Part shown: positions 1-10,124 of the stretch, one piece after another
Numbering within the stretch: the stretch's first letter is position 1
Layout of the letters: every line of letters starts with the position of its first letter
DNA from: Sutcliffiella cohnii
GTDB taxonomy: Bacteria > Bacillota > Bacilli > Bacillales > Bacillaceae_I
Reading direction: 5' to 3'
Assembly (NCBI RefSeq): GCF_002250055.1
Contig: NZ_CP018866.1
Location: 2,286,501 to 2,350,500, forward strand
Length of the DNA: 64,000 bases
Program-made: the position numbers and the translations under genes
The notes under the pieces: model-generated
The model's database searches: none
The model's input: only the letters and a program-made list of their open reading frames with translations
Told to the model about the DNA's origin: nothing

Positions 1-431
1 CGTTACAGATGGCACCGCAAATTCGTTTAATTCAACATACAAATCAAACATTAGTCGAAAGAATTCATTCTTCTATCCTAACAGCTATTCCATTATGGAA
101 AAACCAACTAATTATTGCAGTATCTTTATATAACCAACAAAAGGCAGTAGATACACAAAAAAGCGTTACGGAAACGACGAACGATTTATTATTAAGAAAC
201 TCGGAAATGCTAAAGCAGAACACAATTGCAGCTGCTAGGGAAAATGAACGAGGGATTGTGGATGTAGAAACATTGAAAAAGACACAAGCCAATTTAATCG
301 AAACGTTAGAAGAAACGTTAAAAATACAACAAGAAGGTAGAGAAAAACGTGTTCAAGTCGAACAAGAGCTTGTTTCAATGGAAAATGAATTAAAACAAAA
401 ATTATTAAATGCGACTCGCAAACTAAAGTAG
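1..431 (+). CDS. telA: TelA-type toxic anion resistance protein, C-terminal part
   Basis: This is the 3' end of a gene that enters from outside the window. The reading frame is already open at base 3, so the first internal ATG at base 9 is not the real start. The visible 143 or so residues are charged and helical, with a long Glu/Lys/Gln-rich coiled-coil tail, and match what I know of the C-terminus of TelA/YceH proteins. That family is linked to tellurite and toxic-anion resistance and is usually near TerD-type stress genes. Those neighbours, if present, lie upstream of this window. The stop codon overlaps the left arm of a terminator. Confidence 0.75.
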   Translation, partial: LQMAPQIRLIQHTNQTLVERIHSSILTAIPLWKNQLIIAVSLYNQQKAVDTQKSVTETTNDLLLRNSEMLKQNTIAAARENERGIVDVETLKKTQANLIETLEETLKIQQEGREKRVQVEQELVSMENELKQKLLNATRKLK

Positions 432-455
432 CTCACAATTGTGTGGGCTTTTTTA
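430..455 (+). terminator. Intrinsic terminator after telA
   Basis: Stem AGCTCACA/TGTGGGCT (one G-U pair) with a four-base loop, followed by six T. It begins inside the telA stop codon. Confidence 0.8.
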
Positions 456-527
456 AATACTTTAAAACCGCGATAGTGTATATGAAGATTGTTTTAACAG
501 AAAATATCATCAATAAGGAGGGATACG

Positions 528-704
528 ATGGAAGTGAATGAAATTATAGCCTATACAACAATTGCAATGGAACGATTAGGCTATTCTCGCGAGGAAATCG
601 AGAATGTGACCAACGAAATACTAGTTGAGGTTAAAAAATATAGTGTCCAAACGGCTGAACAACTTGCAGACGCAATTATATTTAATGAGGAAGAATTAAA
701 ATGA
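528..704 (+). CDS. Small acidic protein of unknown function (58 aa)
   Basis: A 58-codon frame starts with ATG after a good AAGGAGG site. The product begins MEVNEIIAYTTIAMERLGY and is rich in Glu and Val, with no membrane segment or signal peptide. It looks like a small helical soluble protein. I do not recognise a family. Its stop codon sits just before a bidirectional terminator shared with the convergent lipoprotein gene, which supports it being a real transcription unit. The clear ribosome-binding site is the main evidence that it is translated. Confidence 0.6.
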   Translation: MEVNEIIAYTTIAMERLGYSREEIENVTNEILVEVKKYSVQTAEQLADAIIFNEEELK

Positions 705-705
705 G

Positions 706-737
706 GAAAGAGACCAAAATGCGGTCTCTTTCTTATC
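706..737. terminator. Bidirectional terminator
   Basis: Perfect 10-bp stem GAAAGAGACC/GGTCTCTTTC with a seven-base loop, lying between two convergent genes. Confidence 0.8.
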
Positions 738-742
738 ATTTA

Positions 743-1372
743 TTATCGTGCATTAGGGAAAATGCGCGAAATTGTTTCTGTAAATTCCTCGAAAAATCCG
801 GCTATTGGACGACCTTCATTAATATTATTGGTATATCCTTGCATACGATCCACAAATTCTGGATTTGTGGAAACATATACGTTTTGTATATCACGGTCTG
901 TTTTTCGAACTTCTCTTGCAATTTTATTTTCCACTTCTTCGGTTAATTGCCCACTGTGCCCATCATCTAAAACTGCAGCAACATAAGCGATTCTATTTGT
1001 AACAATAATATTCGCTCTTTTAACTTCATCTAAATCTGTTACAGCATCAACAGCTCTATCAGCTACAGCCATTCGTGATTCATTCGCTGCATTTTGACTA
1101 CGGAAAGTTCCATCACGACCGATTTCTGTATTGTTTATATTCATGTTGTTTCTGTTTCGTTCTGTTCCAAGGTCGTTCGTTCCAAACATACCTTCATTGT
1201 AGCGAACATTTCGAGCATCCATATACCCTGTACGTGCTCCTCGGTTTTCCCAGTTTACATCTAGAGCCTCATTAGGAGCGCCTCTTTCTGCTCTTTGGTC
1301 TGCTCCACAACCAGTTAATAATGAAACTGTCATCCCTGCAATAATAATACTTTTCCAATTCAATCGAAACAC
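743..1372 (-). CDS. YhcN/YlaJ-family sporulation lipoprotein
   Basis: A 209-residue lipoprotein. The N-terminus has a short basic stretch, a hydrophobic segment and the lipobox LLTGC with Cys22 as the lipidation site. Residues about 30-90 are Asn/Arg/Gly-rich and probably flexible. Residues about 95-205 match the YhcN/YlaJ domain (a region with VADRAVDAV and ITNRIAYVAAVL-like strands). Family members are made in the forespore and sit in the inner spore membrane; some are encoded in spoVA-type operons. The start is supported by a GAGGTG site upstream. The gene is alone, facing away from the esterase gene. The exact role is not known. Confidence 0.8.
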   Translation of the reverse strand: MFRLNWKSIIIAGMTVSLLTGCGADQRAERGAPNEALDVNWENRGARTGYMDARNVRYNEGMFGTNDLGTERNRNNMNINNTEIGRDGTFRSQNAANESRMAVADRAVDAVTDLDEVKRANIIVTNRIAYVAAVLDDGHSGQLTEEVENKIAREVRKTDRDIQNVYVSTNPEFVDRMQGYTNNINEGRPIAGFFEEFTETISRIFPNAR

Positions 1373-1527
1373 CTCTTTTCTTCAAGGATACTTTTATCAT
1401 TCGAAGGAAGTGAAAAGTTTATGCTTAATAAGCATGTTAAATACTTTGCAAAGTTGTTAATAAATAGAAATAGTGATAAAAGTTAGTTACGACAAAATAA
1501 TGATTACATATGAGGAAGTGAAAGAAA

Positions 1528-2382
1528 ATGGAGTTTGGAATCCATAAAAATAAAGAAGACTATTTGCGTTTTTATCATTTAGAAGAACATTTACCTATAC
1601 ATTCCCATGAATGGTTAACTTGTAAAAACAACAAAATATTTATACAAAGCTTTACTCCACCTATTACTAAGGGAACAATTTGGCTTATTCATGGATTTCT
1701 TGACCATTCTAATTCTTTGCATTATACAATCAATTTTTTTATTCAAAAGGGATATGAAGTGCAAACAATTGATTTAATTGGGCATGGTCTTTCTAGTGGA
1801 AACAGGGGAGAGGTTAAAGCATTTACAGACTACGCTTCAACTTTCAAGGAAGTATTATTGAATAGGAGTATAGATAAAGAGAAGCTTTTTGCAATTGGGC
1901 ATAGCACTGGGGCTGCAATGCTAATAGATTTTTGTATTCGTTACCATTCGCCTTTTGAAAAAGTAATTTTAGTATGTCCACTCATTCGATCTTATTTGTG
2001 GACTGTCACGTCTCCTTTTTTGAATATTATTCGTATGAATGTAAAAAGGATGTATCGAAAAAACACTTCTAATGAAAGCTATTTAACGTTTTTGAAGAAG
2101 GACCCTTTACAAGTAAATGTTATACGAAATAATTGGTTATTGGCATTAAAAAATTGGTATAATAATTTGCAATCAATAAATAAGAAAGATAATATTTTTC
2201 ATATTATTCAAGGAAATAAAGATACGACCGTTGATTGGAATTATAATTGTCATTATCTTCTACAAACATTTCCTAATAGCAATGCTGTATTATTCGATGA
2301 GGGACATCACCATCTACTCAATGAAAAAGATCCTTTAAGACGAATCGTACATGATTATATGCAAAAAGTAATAGAAGGATAA
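1528..2382 (+). CDS. Alpha/beta hydrolase, lysophospholipase/monoacylglycerol-lipase type
   Basis: A 284-residue serine hydrolase of the Hydrolase_4 type. The visible catalytic triad is Ser126 in the nucleophile elbow GHSTG, Asp232 in GNKD, and His260 or His261 in DEGHHH. An oxyanion-type HGF motif is at about residues 55-57. There is no signal peptide, so it should be cytosolic and act on esters such as lysophospholipids or monoacylglycerols. Substrate cannot be told from sequence. The ATG follows GAGGAAGTGAAAG, an acceptable ribosome-binding site. A small DUF2187 gene follows 46 bases later and may be co-transcribed. Confidence 0.8.
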   Translation: MEFGIHKNKEDYLRFYHLEEHLPIHSHEWLTCKNNKIFIQSFTPPITKGTIWLIHGFLDHSNSLHYTINFFIQKGYEVQTIDLIGHGLSSGNRGEVKAFTDYASTFKEVLLNRSIDKEKLFAIGHSTGAAMLIDFCIRYHSPFEKVILVCPLIRSYLWTVTSPFLNIIRMNVKRMYRKNTSNESYLTFLKKDPLQVNVIRNNWLLALKNWYNNLQSINKKDNIFHIIQGNKDTTVDWNYNCHYLLQTFPNSNAVLFDEGHHHLLNEKDPLRRIVHDYMQKVIEG

Positions 2383-2428
2383 TTGAATTTCTTATGGAAA
2401 CGATACAAGGTGTAAGGGAGTTGAAAAC

Positions 2429-2632
2429 ATGGAAACAGAAAATAAACTAACGAATGTAGCAAATATTGGTGATACGATTTCAGTAAAAGGAGGACACCGA
2501 AAGGGAATAAAGGGACAGGTTATTGCAGTAAGAGATAGCTCCGTTATAGTTGATATCGGAAAGAATCCTAACACAGGTGAACCAATTAGAACCGTTATAA
2601 ACCATAAGAATTATAAAGTTACTAAAGGATGA
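2429..2632 (+). CDS. DUF2187 (YkvS-like) small KOW-like protein
   Basis: A 67-residue protein whose core GDTISVKGGHRKGIKGQV followed by a short VIVDIG strand matches the DUF2187 family, of which B. subtilis YkvS is a member. The fold is expected to be a KOW-like beta barrel, which suggests nucleic acid or ribosome contact, but no function is established. Its ATG lies eight bases after AGGGAG. It ends 18 bases before a strong bidirectional terminator. Confidence 0.75.
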   Translation: METENKLTNVANIGDTISVKGGHRKGIKGQVIAVRDSSVIVDIGKNPNTGEPIRTVINHKNYKVTKG

Positions 2633-2650
2633 CAAAGTTACTTATAAACA

Positions 2651-2690
2651 AAACAGTGGGAAAAACGAATAGTTTTCCCCACTGTTTTAA
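2651..2690. terminator. Bidirectional terminator
   Basis: A 16-bp stem (AAACAGTGGG... against ...CCCACTGTTT) with one mismatch and a five-base loop, between convergent genes. Confidence 0.85.
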
Positions 2691-2708
2691 CACTTATTAA
2701 TTTGTATA

Positions 2709-3296
2709 TTACTTAGCGAAAACGTGGTTACCGATAGTCGTTGTTACTGCACGAGTACGAATCCACTGATCATTTGTTTTAGCAGGATTATAGAAGTATA
2801 AAGAACCTTTACCTTGTCCTCTAAATGCGATTGCTTCTTCAACTGCTTTCATTGCTTCTTTATCCGCCGCTAAGTTAATTTGGCCATTTTGTACAGGTGT
2901 GAACTGATAACCTCCATGAGGAGTTCTCTCATGAACAACACCATTAATAGTATTAGGGAATGAATCACTATCTACACGGTTTAAAATTACAGTCGCAACC
3001 GCAACTTTTCCTGCATAAGATTCTCCTTTAGCCTCTGCATGAACAAGACGTGCCATTAATTCCTTTTCAGATGCTGTTACTGCTTTTGGTAGTTTCAAAG
3101 TTTCACCAGGGAAAATTAAATGATTTCGTTTATTATTTAATGATTGAATATCTTTAACAGATACTCCGTATTTTTTTCCGATTTCCCATAAAGAATCTCC
3201 AGATTTAACTGTATATGTCGATGCGCTTGCTCCAACTGCAGTAGCAGAAAAGAGAACCGTCGCAATAAATGATGACATTAATAATTTTTTTAACAT
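2709..3296 (-). CDS. Cell wall hydrolase with LysM and SleB-type catalytic domain
   Basis: A secreted 195-residue peptidoglycan hydrolase. Residues 1-26 form a signal peptide ending ASA. Residues 27-70 are one LysM repeat (YTVKSGDSLWEIGKKYGV). Residues about 77-195 are the SleB/CwlJ-type catalytic domain, with probable catalytic Glu88 in HAEAKGE. Family members are lytic transglycosylases or amidases active in spore cortex lysis or vegetative wall turnover. I chose the start at 3296 because TAGGAGGT lies just upstream of it; a longer frame begins 39 bases earlier but has no such site. The gene is monocistronic. Whether it acts in germination or growth is not visible here. Confidence 0.85.
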   Translation of the reverse strand: MLKKLLMSSFIATVLFSATAVGASASTYTVKSGDSLWEIGKKYGVSVKDIQSLNNKRNHLIFPGETLKLPKAVTASEKELMARLVHAEAKGESYAGKVAVATVILNRVDSDSFPNTINGVVHERTPHGGYQFTPVQNGQINLAADKEAMKAVEEAIAFRGQGKGSLYFYNPAKTNDQWIRTRAVTTTIGNHVFAK

Positions 3297-3483
3297 TGTA
3301 TTACCTCCTAAGAAATGTTTGTAGCTATCAAACACTCATGTATATACCCTAACAAGATTATACAAGCATTTCACTGTATAAATGTTTCCATTAGAGGCCA
3401 TTTGTACAAGTCATTCATAATTTATGTATTTTTATAGAAAAAAGAGGAAGCGTTATTCAAAATTGTTCCAATAATATTCCAAA

Positions 3484-3512
3484 AAAAGAAAAAGTAGCAT
3501 AATGCTACTTTT
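3484..3512. terminator. Bidirectional terminator
   Basis: Stem AAAAGTAGC/GCTACTTTT, with a T-rich tract on the minus strand directly after the methyltransferase gene. Confidence 0.75.
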
Positions 3513-3520
3513 AAAAGTAA

Positions 3521-4222
3521 TTATTTTTGAGCTACAATTACACCAAGCGATAACATATTACGACTTTTTCTAACAATCTTTTCGTGCTTGAACATTAATT
3601 CATAATATTTATCATCAATCATATCGGACGGTGCTATATCTTGTTCAGGTGTAGGCAAATCGTGTAATGACATAGTTTGAAAGCGGATTGGGTCGTATCC
3701 GTGCTTTTTTAGCTTATTTTCCCACATTGATTTGGAAAGTATTTGTGGAGTACCAAAGTGCTTCTTTATACTTCCTAAAAATTCATCTTTAATAGAATCC
3801 TTTTTTGTCATTTCTAATGCTATTAATTTTCCACCTTCTTTTAAAACGTCATGTATATTAGCTAACGATTGATCTAGGTTGGTGAACGATAAAACTGACT
3901 CTGCTATGACAATATCGAAACTGTCCTTCTCAAATGGCAAGTCATGGATGTCGGCTATTTGTGCTTTACAAGGAAGATATAACTGTTGGAACCTGTTGTT
4001 CGCTTTTTCCACCATTTTCGGATGTGAGTCAATCGGCACTACCGTATGACCGTTTAAGGCAAGGTATGCGGTTGTTTGCCCGGTACCACAACCAACCTCT
4101 AAAATAATGTCATTGCTATCTATGTTTTCATTAGTTAAAATTTCTTTAGAAAAGCTTAATCCTCCAGGATGAGCGCCACCAATACCAAATTCAGCTATTA
4201 GGTTCGTATATTCGTTCAACAT
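3521..4222 (-). CDS. Class I SAM-dependent methyltransferase
   Basis: A 233-residue soluble methyltransferase. The SAM-binding motif I is EVGCGTGQT at residues 42-50, followed by an acidic residue at the end of strand 2 (VVPIDSHP) and a Methyltransf_11-type core to about residue 160. The family acts on small molecules, lipids, proteins or RNA, and the substrate is not predictable here. A GGAGG site precedes the ATG. The gene stands alone with its own terminator. Confidence 0.75.
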   Translation of the reverse strand: MLNEYTNLIAEFGIGGAHPGGLSFSKEILTNENIDSNDIILEVGCGTGQTTAYLALNGHTVVPIDSHPKMVEKANNRFQQLYLPCKAQIADIHDLPFEKDSFDIVIAESVLSFTNLDQSLANIHDVLKEGGKLIALEMTKKDSIKDEFLGSIKKHFGTPQILSKSMWENKLKKHGYDPIRFQTMSLHDLPTPEQDIAPSDMIDDKYYELMFKHEKIVRKSRNMLSLGVIVAQK

Positions 4223-4369
4223 TACTCAACTCCTCCATTTACTGTATGAAAGGAGCCTAAAATGGGTGAGGGGAGGACTAGTTGAAACAATTTAAAATAA
4301 GTACTAATTTAACATTGGAAAAAGGTATGATAAAATAGCATTAAACTTTAATAGAATGGAGAAATGAAT

Positions 4370-4573
4370 ATGATTCACTTAACATGGAAGCAAGCAGACA
4401 CAATAAAACAAGTAAAATGTATACATACAAACGCTGCTAAATATTTAGTGCATAACGCCTTAACGGAAGGACAAGTATACGATGTAAAAAATGAAACAGA
4501 AGAATTTTATTTTGTAGTTGATAATAAAGGTGAAATTAGTGGTTTTTACAAAACATATTTTCAAGAAATATAA
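4370..4573 (+). CDS. Small conserved protein, possibly DUF6501 family
   Basis: A 67-residue protein beginning MIHLTWKQADTIKQVKC. It has a beta-rich, charged sequence with a central region about KYLVHNALTEGQVYDV and no membrane segment. It resembles a small conserved Bacillus family that I believe is DUF6501, but I hold this weakly. I chose the second ATG because GGAGA lies seven bases before it but only one base before the upstream ATG at 4364. It is followed by a strong terminator, so it is a single-gene unit. Confidence 0.6.
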   Translation: MIHLTWKQADTIKQVKCIHTNAAKYLVHNALTEGQVYDVKNETEEFYFVVDNKGEISGFYKTYFQEI

Positions 4574-4625
4574 AAAAGAAACCCGAACAGGAGTGTAATC
4601 GTGCCTGTTCAGGTTTCTTTTTTTA
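4573..4625 (+). terminator. Intrinsic terminator
   Basis: Long stem (GAAACC-GAACAGG against CCTGTTC-GGTTTC) followed by seven T. Confidence 0.85.
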
Positions 4626-4681
4626 TTGCAAAGGAAATTATAACACTAAAAGTTTGTGGATAACTCCTGACATGTGTTGTT

Positions 4682-4838
4682 ACGTCTAGCTCCGGCGCTT
4701 AGGCCCTGTCAAACTTCCCGTTCCCTCCGTACGCTAAGTCAACATCGGTTCACGCTTACGCGTTCACCGTGTTTCCTTTATCTCCTACAGGAACAGTCCA
4801 GTTTGTACGGGCCTGTACGAAGCGCCTACGCTTTTGTT
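4682..4838 (+). repeat. GC-rich intergenic repeat, copy 1
   Basis: This element starts ACGTCTAGCTCCGGCG and ends GCGCCTACGCTTTTGTT. The ends can pair (GGCGCTT near the left, AAGCGCC near the right, with GGCCC/GGGCC inside), so a transcript would fold into a long stem. It is much richer in GC than its surroundings. A second copy in opposite orientation is at 6569-6691 and a deleted remnant at 14783-14811. Similar elements with a CTAGCTCC...GCG end occur between genes in many Bacillus genomes. An 71-codon open frame crosses this element and is not a gene. Confidence 0.75.
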
Positions 4839-4841
4839 TTT

Positions 4842-6461
<1,620 letters not shown>

Positions 6462-6568
6462 TTATTTTATTTCCTCCATATATATATAATCCGTTGAAAT
6501 TATACCATTTCCAAATAAAAATAGATAGTAAAGAAGAAGAAAAGGGGAAAGATAAACATTTTACAAAG

Positions 6569-6691
6569 AACAAAAGCGGACGCGGCTCGCTCTGACCCGA
6601 CAAGAAAGGTGCGGCGCTGCAGGTGGACGGTCTTTGTCCACCGGAAGTGACTGGCTTATGTCTCGAGGGCCAAGCCGCCGGAGCTAGACGT
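6569..6691 (-). repeat. GC-rich intergenic repeat, copy 2 (inverted)
   Basis: On the minus strand this element begins ACGTCTAGCTCCGGCGGCT and ends GAGCCGCGTCCGCTTTTGTTC, matching both ends of the copy at 4682-4838. Its middle differs and contains a small hairpin (GGTGGAC...GTCCACC). The rest of the 330-base gap between the ABC-F gene and the cupredoxin gene shows only the terminator at 6755-6785. Confidence 0.7.
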
Positions 6692-6754
6692 CAGAAAAGT
6701 AAAGAGAGAAGTTATCCACAAAATTTACACACGTTTATAGTTTCATAAACGATT

Positions 6755-6785
6755 AAAAAAGCTGACTAGGGTATCTCTAGTCAGC
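6755..6785 (-). terminator. Intrinsic terminator of the cupredoxin gene
   Basis: Stem GCTGACTAG/CTAGTCAGC followed on the minus strand by six T. Confidence 0.85.
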
Positions 6786-6791
6786 AACACA

Positions 6792-7232
6792 TTAATACAC
6801 ATGTATATAAGCAATCATAGGTACTACATCATTCGCATGAGAAGTACAAATTAGTTTGTACACACCAGGCTCATCAAATTGCACTTTCACAACCGTTTCT
6901 TTTCCTTTGTTGACAACACCGTGTACCGATGTTCCTTCAATTGTAAAATGATGTTCATGACCATTTAATCCGAAAAGCTTAAATGTAACTTCTTTTCCTT
7001 TTGGAGCAACAACTGTACCTGGATCCCAGCGATATACTTCAATTTCTTTTCCATCTGCAGTTTTCGTCTCAAATTCTGTAGTAATTAAATGAATAACTGT
7101 TTCTTCACTTTGTTTTACTTGTCCAGTTGTTGGGATAATTCCTTTGTTCACTACATACCATCCTCCAAAAGCAACAACACAACAAAACGCTAGGAACAAA
7201 AACCAACTTCTTTTTATTACTAACAATCTCAT
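6792..7232 (-). CDS. Membrane-anchored cupredoxin-like protein
   Basis: A 146-residue protein with one N-terminal membrane segment (about residues 10-28) and an extracellular cupredoxin domain resembling the CuA/plastocyanin fold of cytochrome c oxidase subunit II. Candidate copper ligands are a His in GHEHHF (about 92-96) and Cys129, His132 and Met139 in CTSHANDVVPM. It probably carries electrons or binds copper at the outer face of the membrane. I chose the ATG at 7232 because AAGGGGG is six bases upstream; the ATG at 7238 touches that site. It is divergent from the DUF2935 gene and ends in a clear terminator. Confidence 0.7.
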   Translation of the reverse strand: MRLLVIKRSWFLFLAFCCVVAFGGWYVVNKGIIPTTGQVKQSEETVIHLITTEFETKTADGKEIEVYRWDPGTVVAPKGKEVTFKLFGLNGHEHHFTIEGTSVHGVVNKGKETVVKVQFDEPGVYKLICTSHANDVVPMIAYIHVY

Positions 7233-7416
7233 TTCCATCCCCCTTAAAATAACAATCTATTTTATCTATATGCTTGTACTTTCGTTAGTTTGTCTCATTT
7301 CAATAAATAATCGTACAAATTGCCTTTTTCCTAAAGAGACCTATTTTCAAGGTAGAAGTTATGTTTATAAAATGTAGGAATATATTGTTTATGAGAAAGA
7401 AAGGAGGAGGAGTTCC

Positions 7417-8217
7417 ATTAGTTTTTTAGAAGATGCAACATTTGAACAACGGTTTTGGATGCAAGTGTTTGGAGATCACAACATTTTTTTCCTAGATACG
7501 TTAGGTCCAAAAGAAAAAGAAGATATTCAAAAAGCACAACAGTTTAAAGACAGATACGATCGTTTGTACAATGAAGCAAATAGTTTAACGAACGAAAATG
7601 TGCATCAACACATTAAAACGGCGAAAGCTTTGACACAACAATTACGTGAATTCAAATTATCTATTATTCGTAGACAATTGCACGGAGAAATTACCGTAAA
7701 CTTACCGCCAACATTTATTAACCATATGGTAAATGAATTAGAGGAATATTTAAATGTAGTAAGTTATTTAGAAAAAGGGGAAAGCCCACCAATTTTTCAT
7801 GAATTGCATCACCATTTAGTATGGTTACTTGATGCAGCAGGCCATGCGCAAGGAATTAATGATAGTGTTGATATGGTAGAACAGGATGTGAAAGTTAGAT
7901 CGCACGAATTTATTGAAAGATTTAAAGATTTTTATATAAAAGCAGTAGAGCTTGCAGGGTATTTAAGAACGAACGTTCAATCGTTTCCTGCACTTTCTAA
8001 AATGAATGTTGAAGTAAAATTGGAGATAGAACTGTTTAAAACTTTTTTACATGAAATAAAAGAAATGGAATTATCAGATCAACTGTTAGGTACGTTTTCG
8101 GCCATTATGGCTGATCATATGGCTCGAGAGGAATGTTATTACTTAATTAAGTTAGCTAGTTCAACAGCTACTGCAATGCCAGATTGTGATCCAACAAAAC
8201 CGCGAGTACAAGAATAG
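7417..8217 (+). CDS. DUF2935 protein, apparent ATT start
   Basis: A protein of about 266 residues in the DUF2935 family, made of two helical bundle repeats with conserved His/Glu residues (FEQRFWMQVFGDH near the start, ELHHHL, and DHMAREECYY near the end) that suggest metal binding. Function is unknown. The family motif FEQRFW lies upstream of the first in-frame ATG at 7459, so that ATG is internal. The only start with a proper ribosome-binding site (AGGAGGAGG, seven-base spacing) is ATT at 7417. No ATG, GTG or TTG is in frame between that site and 7459. An upstream ATG at 7391 is out of frame. Either translation starts at ATT or a small indel has damaged the 5' end. Confidence 0.75.
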   Translation: MSFLEDATFEQRFWMQVFGDHNIFFLDTLGPKEKEDIQKAQQFKDRYDRLYNEANSLTNENVHQHIKTAKALTQQLREFKLSIIRRQLHGEITVNLPPTFINHMVNELEEYLNVVSYLEKGESPPIFHELHHHLVWLLDAAGHAQGINDSVDMVEQDVKVRSHEFIERFKDFYIKAVELAGYLRTNVQSFPALSKMNVEVKLEIELFKTFLHEIKEMELSDQLLGTFSAIMADHMAREECYYLIKLASSTATAMPDCDPTKPRVQE

Positions 8218-8220
8218 AAT

Positions 8221-8270
8221 AGTATGTATGTTTTTCCCGAAAGAAAAACATACATACTAATATTTTATTA
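8221..8270 (+). terminator. Intrinsic terminator
   Basis: Perfect 16-bp stem (AGTATGTATG... / ...CATACATACT) with a six-base loop; the T tract after it is interrupted by A. Confidence 0.75.
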
Positions 8271-8335
8271 AATATTCCTACTTGACCAATAAGGTTTAAT
8301 GGATTAAAGTAATAATGCGAAAAGGAGGAAAATTT

Positions 8336-9730
8336 ATGAATACTTTATTTGTCATCATTAATATTATTATTTTACTTGGCCTACTATATGGTCTTTATAT
8401 GATGCAGAGAAAACATGTATCTTTTTCTAAGCGTGTATTTTCAGCATTAATAGTAGGGATTATTTTTGGCCTAGGTTTACAGTTTACTTATGGTAGTGGA
8501 TCTGAGATTATTTCATCATCTATGGAATGGTTTAACATAGTTGGTGTAGGGTACGTAAGGTTATTACAAATGATTGTAATGCCACTAGTATTTATTAGTA
8601 TTCTTACAGCGTTTACTAAATTAACGCTAAAGAGCAATATTGGTAAGATTAGTGGTCTTATTATTGGTATTCTAATAGGAACAACAGCAATTGCAGCCGC
8701 AATTGGAATTGGAACGACAATGGCATTTAATCTTGAAGCAATCCAAATTGAGCAAGGTGATGCTGAAGTAGCGAGAGGAGAAGCGTTAGAATCTCGTGCA
8801 ACGGAAGTCGCAACGAAATCATTCCCACAACAAATGTTAGATCTAATTCCATCTAATATTTTCTTAGACTTTACTGGTGCAAGGTCAACTTCAACTATTG
8901 CCGTTGTTATTTTTGCAGCGATTGTAGGGATGGCTTACTTAGGTGTGAGAAGAAAGAATGAAGAGCAAGCTGATTTCTTTGCAAAAATTGTTGATACATT
9001 CTATACCATTATTATGCGTGTTGTAACACTCATCCTTCGTTTAACGCCATTTGGTGTTTTAGCTTTAATGACGAGAGTTACTGCAACAAGTGATTACGCA
9101 GCAATTGCAAAATTAGGGAAATTCGTACTTGCATCGTACGTTGCATTAATAATAATGTTTATCATTCATTTAATATTAATCTCGTTATCAGGGTTAAATC
9201 CAATCACGTACGTGAAAAAAGTTATTCCTGTATTAACATTTGCTTTTACGTCTAGATCAAGTGCTGCAACGTTACCGTTAAACATTAAAGCGCAAACGAA
9301 AGAACTAGGAGTGTCAGACGGCGTTGCAAACTTTGCCGGTTCTTTCGGTTTATCAATTGGTCAAAATGGTTGTGCCGGAATTTATCCAGCAATGTTAGCT
9401 GTAATGATAGCACCAACTGTTGGAATTAATCCATTAGATCCATCATTTTTATTCATGGTTATTGTAATAGTAGCTATTAGTTCATTCGGAGTAGCAGGAG
9501 TAGGAGGGGGAGCAACATTTGCGGCCATTCTCGTATTATCTGCACTAGACTTACCGATCGCACTAGCTGGGTTATTAATTTCTGTTGAGCCTTTAATTGA
9601 TATGGGACGTACGGCACTTAATGTAAGTGGTAGTATGACAGCAGGAGTTTTAACTAGTAAAGCAACGAATGACTTAGATAAAGATGTTTATAACAGTGAA
9701 CCTTCTACAGATTTTGAATTAGAAGTTTAA
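8336..9730 (+). CDS. tcyP: L-cystine:proton symporter TcyP
   Basis: A 464-residue polytopic membrane protein of the dicarboxylate/amino acid:cation symporter (DAACS) family, nearly the length of B. subtilis TcyP. Eight or more hydrophobic segments are visible. The family hallmarks are the serine-rich loop TSRSSAATLP and the motif GxNGCAGIYPAML with a following hydrophobic hairpin. It should import cystine for sulfur supply. I set the start at 8336 because AAAGGAGG lies eight bases upstream; a frame beginning at 8315 runs through that site. It is flanked by terminators, so it is monocistronic. Confidence 0.9.
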   Translation: MNTLFVIINIIILLGLLYGLYMMQRKHVSFSKRVFSALIVGIIFGLGLQFTYGSGSEIISSSMEWFNIVGVGYVRLLQMIVMPLVFISILTAFTKLTLKSNIGKISGLIIGILIGTTAIAAAIGIGTTMAFNLEAIQIEQGDAEVARGEALESRATEVATKSFPQQMLDLIPSNIFLDFTGARSTSTIAVVIFAAIVGMAYLGVRRKNEEQADFFAKIVDTFYTIIMRVVTLILRLTPFGVLALMTRVTATSDYAAIAKLGKFVLASYVALIIMFIIHLILISLSGLNPITYVKKVIPVLTFAFTSRSSAATLPLNIKAQTKELGVSDGVANFAGSFGLSIGQNGCAGIYPAMLAVMIAPTVGINPLDPSFLFMVIVIVAISSFGVAGVGGGATFAAILVLSALDLPIALAGLLISVEPLIDMGRTALNVSGSMTAGVLTSKATNDLDKDVYNSEPSTDFELEV

Positions 9731-9736
9731 TAGTTT

Positions 9737-9774
9737 AAGAAGTCCTACTTAACGAGTAGGACTTCTTTTTTTAT
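9737..9774 (+). terminator. Intrinsic terminator after tcyP
   Basis: Stem AAGAAGTCCTACT/AGTAGGACTTCTT with a five-base loop and seven T. Confidence 0.9.
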
Positions 9775-9793
9775 TCTTTTTACAGGTTTAATT

Positions 9794-10123
9794 TTATTTA
9801 GGAAACACTTTAGATCTTGTTAAAAACCGAACACCTTCCGGACCTTCTAAAGAGAACATGCCACCTCTTCCAGGTACCACATCAATAATTAATTGCGTAT
9901 GTTTCCAATACTCATACTGTTTTTTATTCATATAAAATGGAGTATTGCCAATTTCTCCAAGTAATACATCAGAGTCACCAATGATAAATTCATTTCTTGG
10001 ATAACACATAGGAGAACTACCGTCACAACATCCACCTGATTGATGAAAAAGTAGTGGGCCATGTCTTGTTCGTAATTTTGCAATTAATTCAAGAGCATCC
10101 TTTGTTGCTAAAACTTTATTCAT
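9794..10123 (-). CDS. DUF779 protein, aldehyde dehydrogenase partner
   Basis: A 109-residue soluble protein of the DUF779 family. The conserved Cys cluster SGGCCDGSSPMCYP (Cys32, Cys33, Cys40) suggests metal or redox chemistry. DUF779 genes are repeatedly found beside aldehyde dehydrogenase genes, as here, where the start lies one base after the stop of the dehydrogenase gene upstream. This tight spacing implies one transcript and a shared function, perhaps maturation or accessory electron or metal handling. The biochemical role is not known. Confidence 0.85.
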   Translation of the reverse strand: MNKVLATKDALELIAKLRTRHGPLLFHQSGGCCDGSSPMCYPRNEFIIGDSDVLLGEIGNTPFYMNKKQYEYWKHTQLIIDVVPGRGGMFSLEGPEGVRFLTRSKVFPK

Positions 10124-10124
10124 T

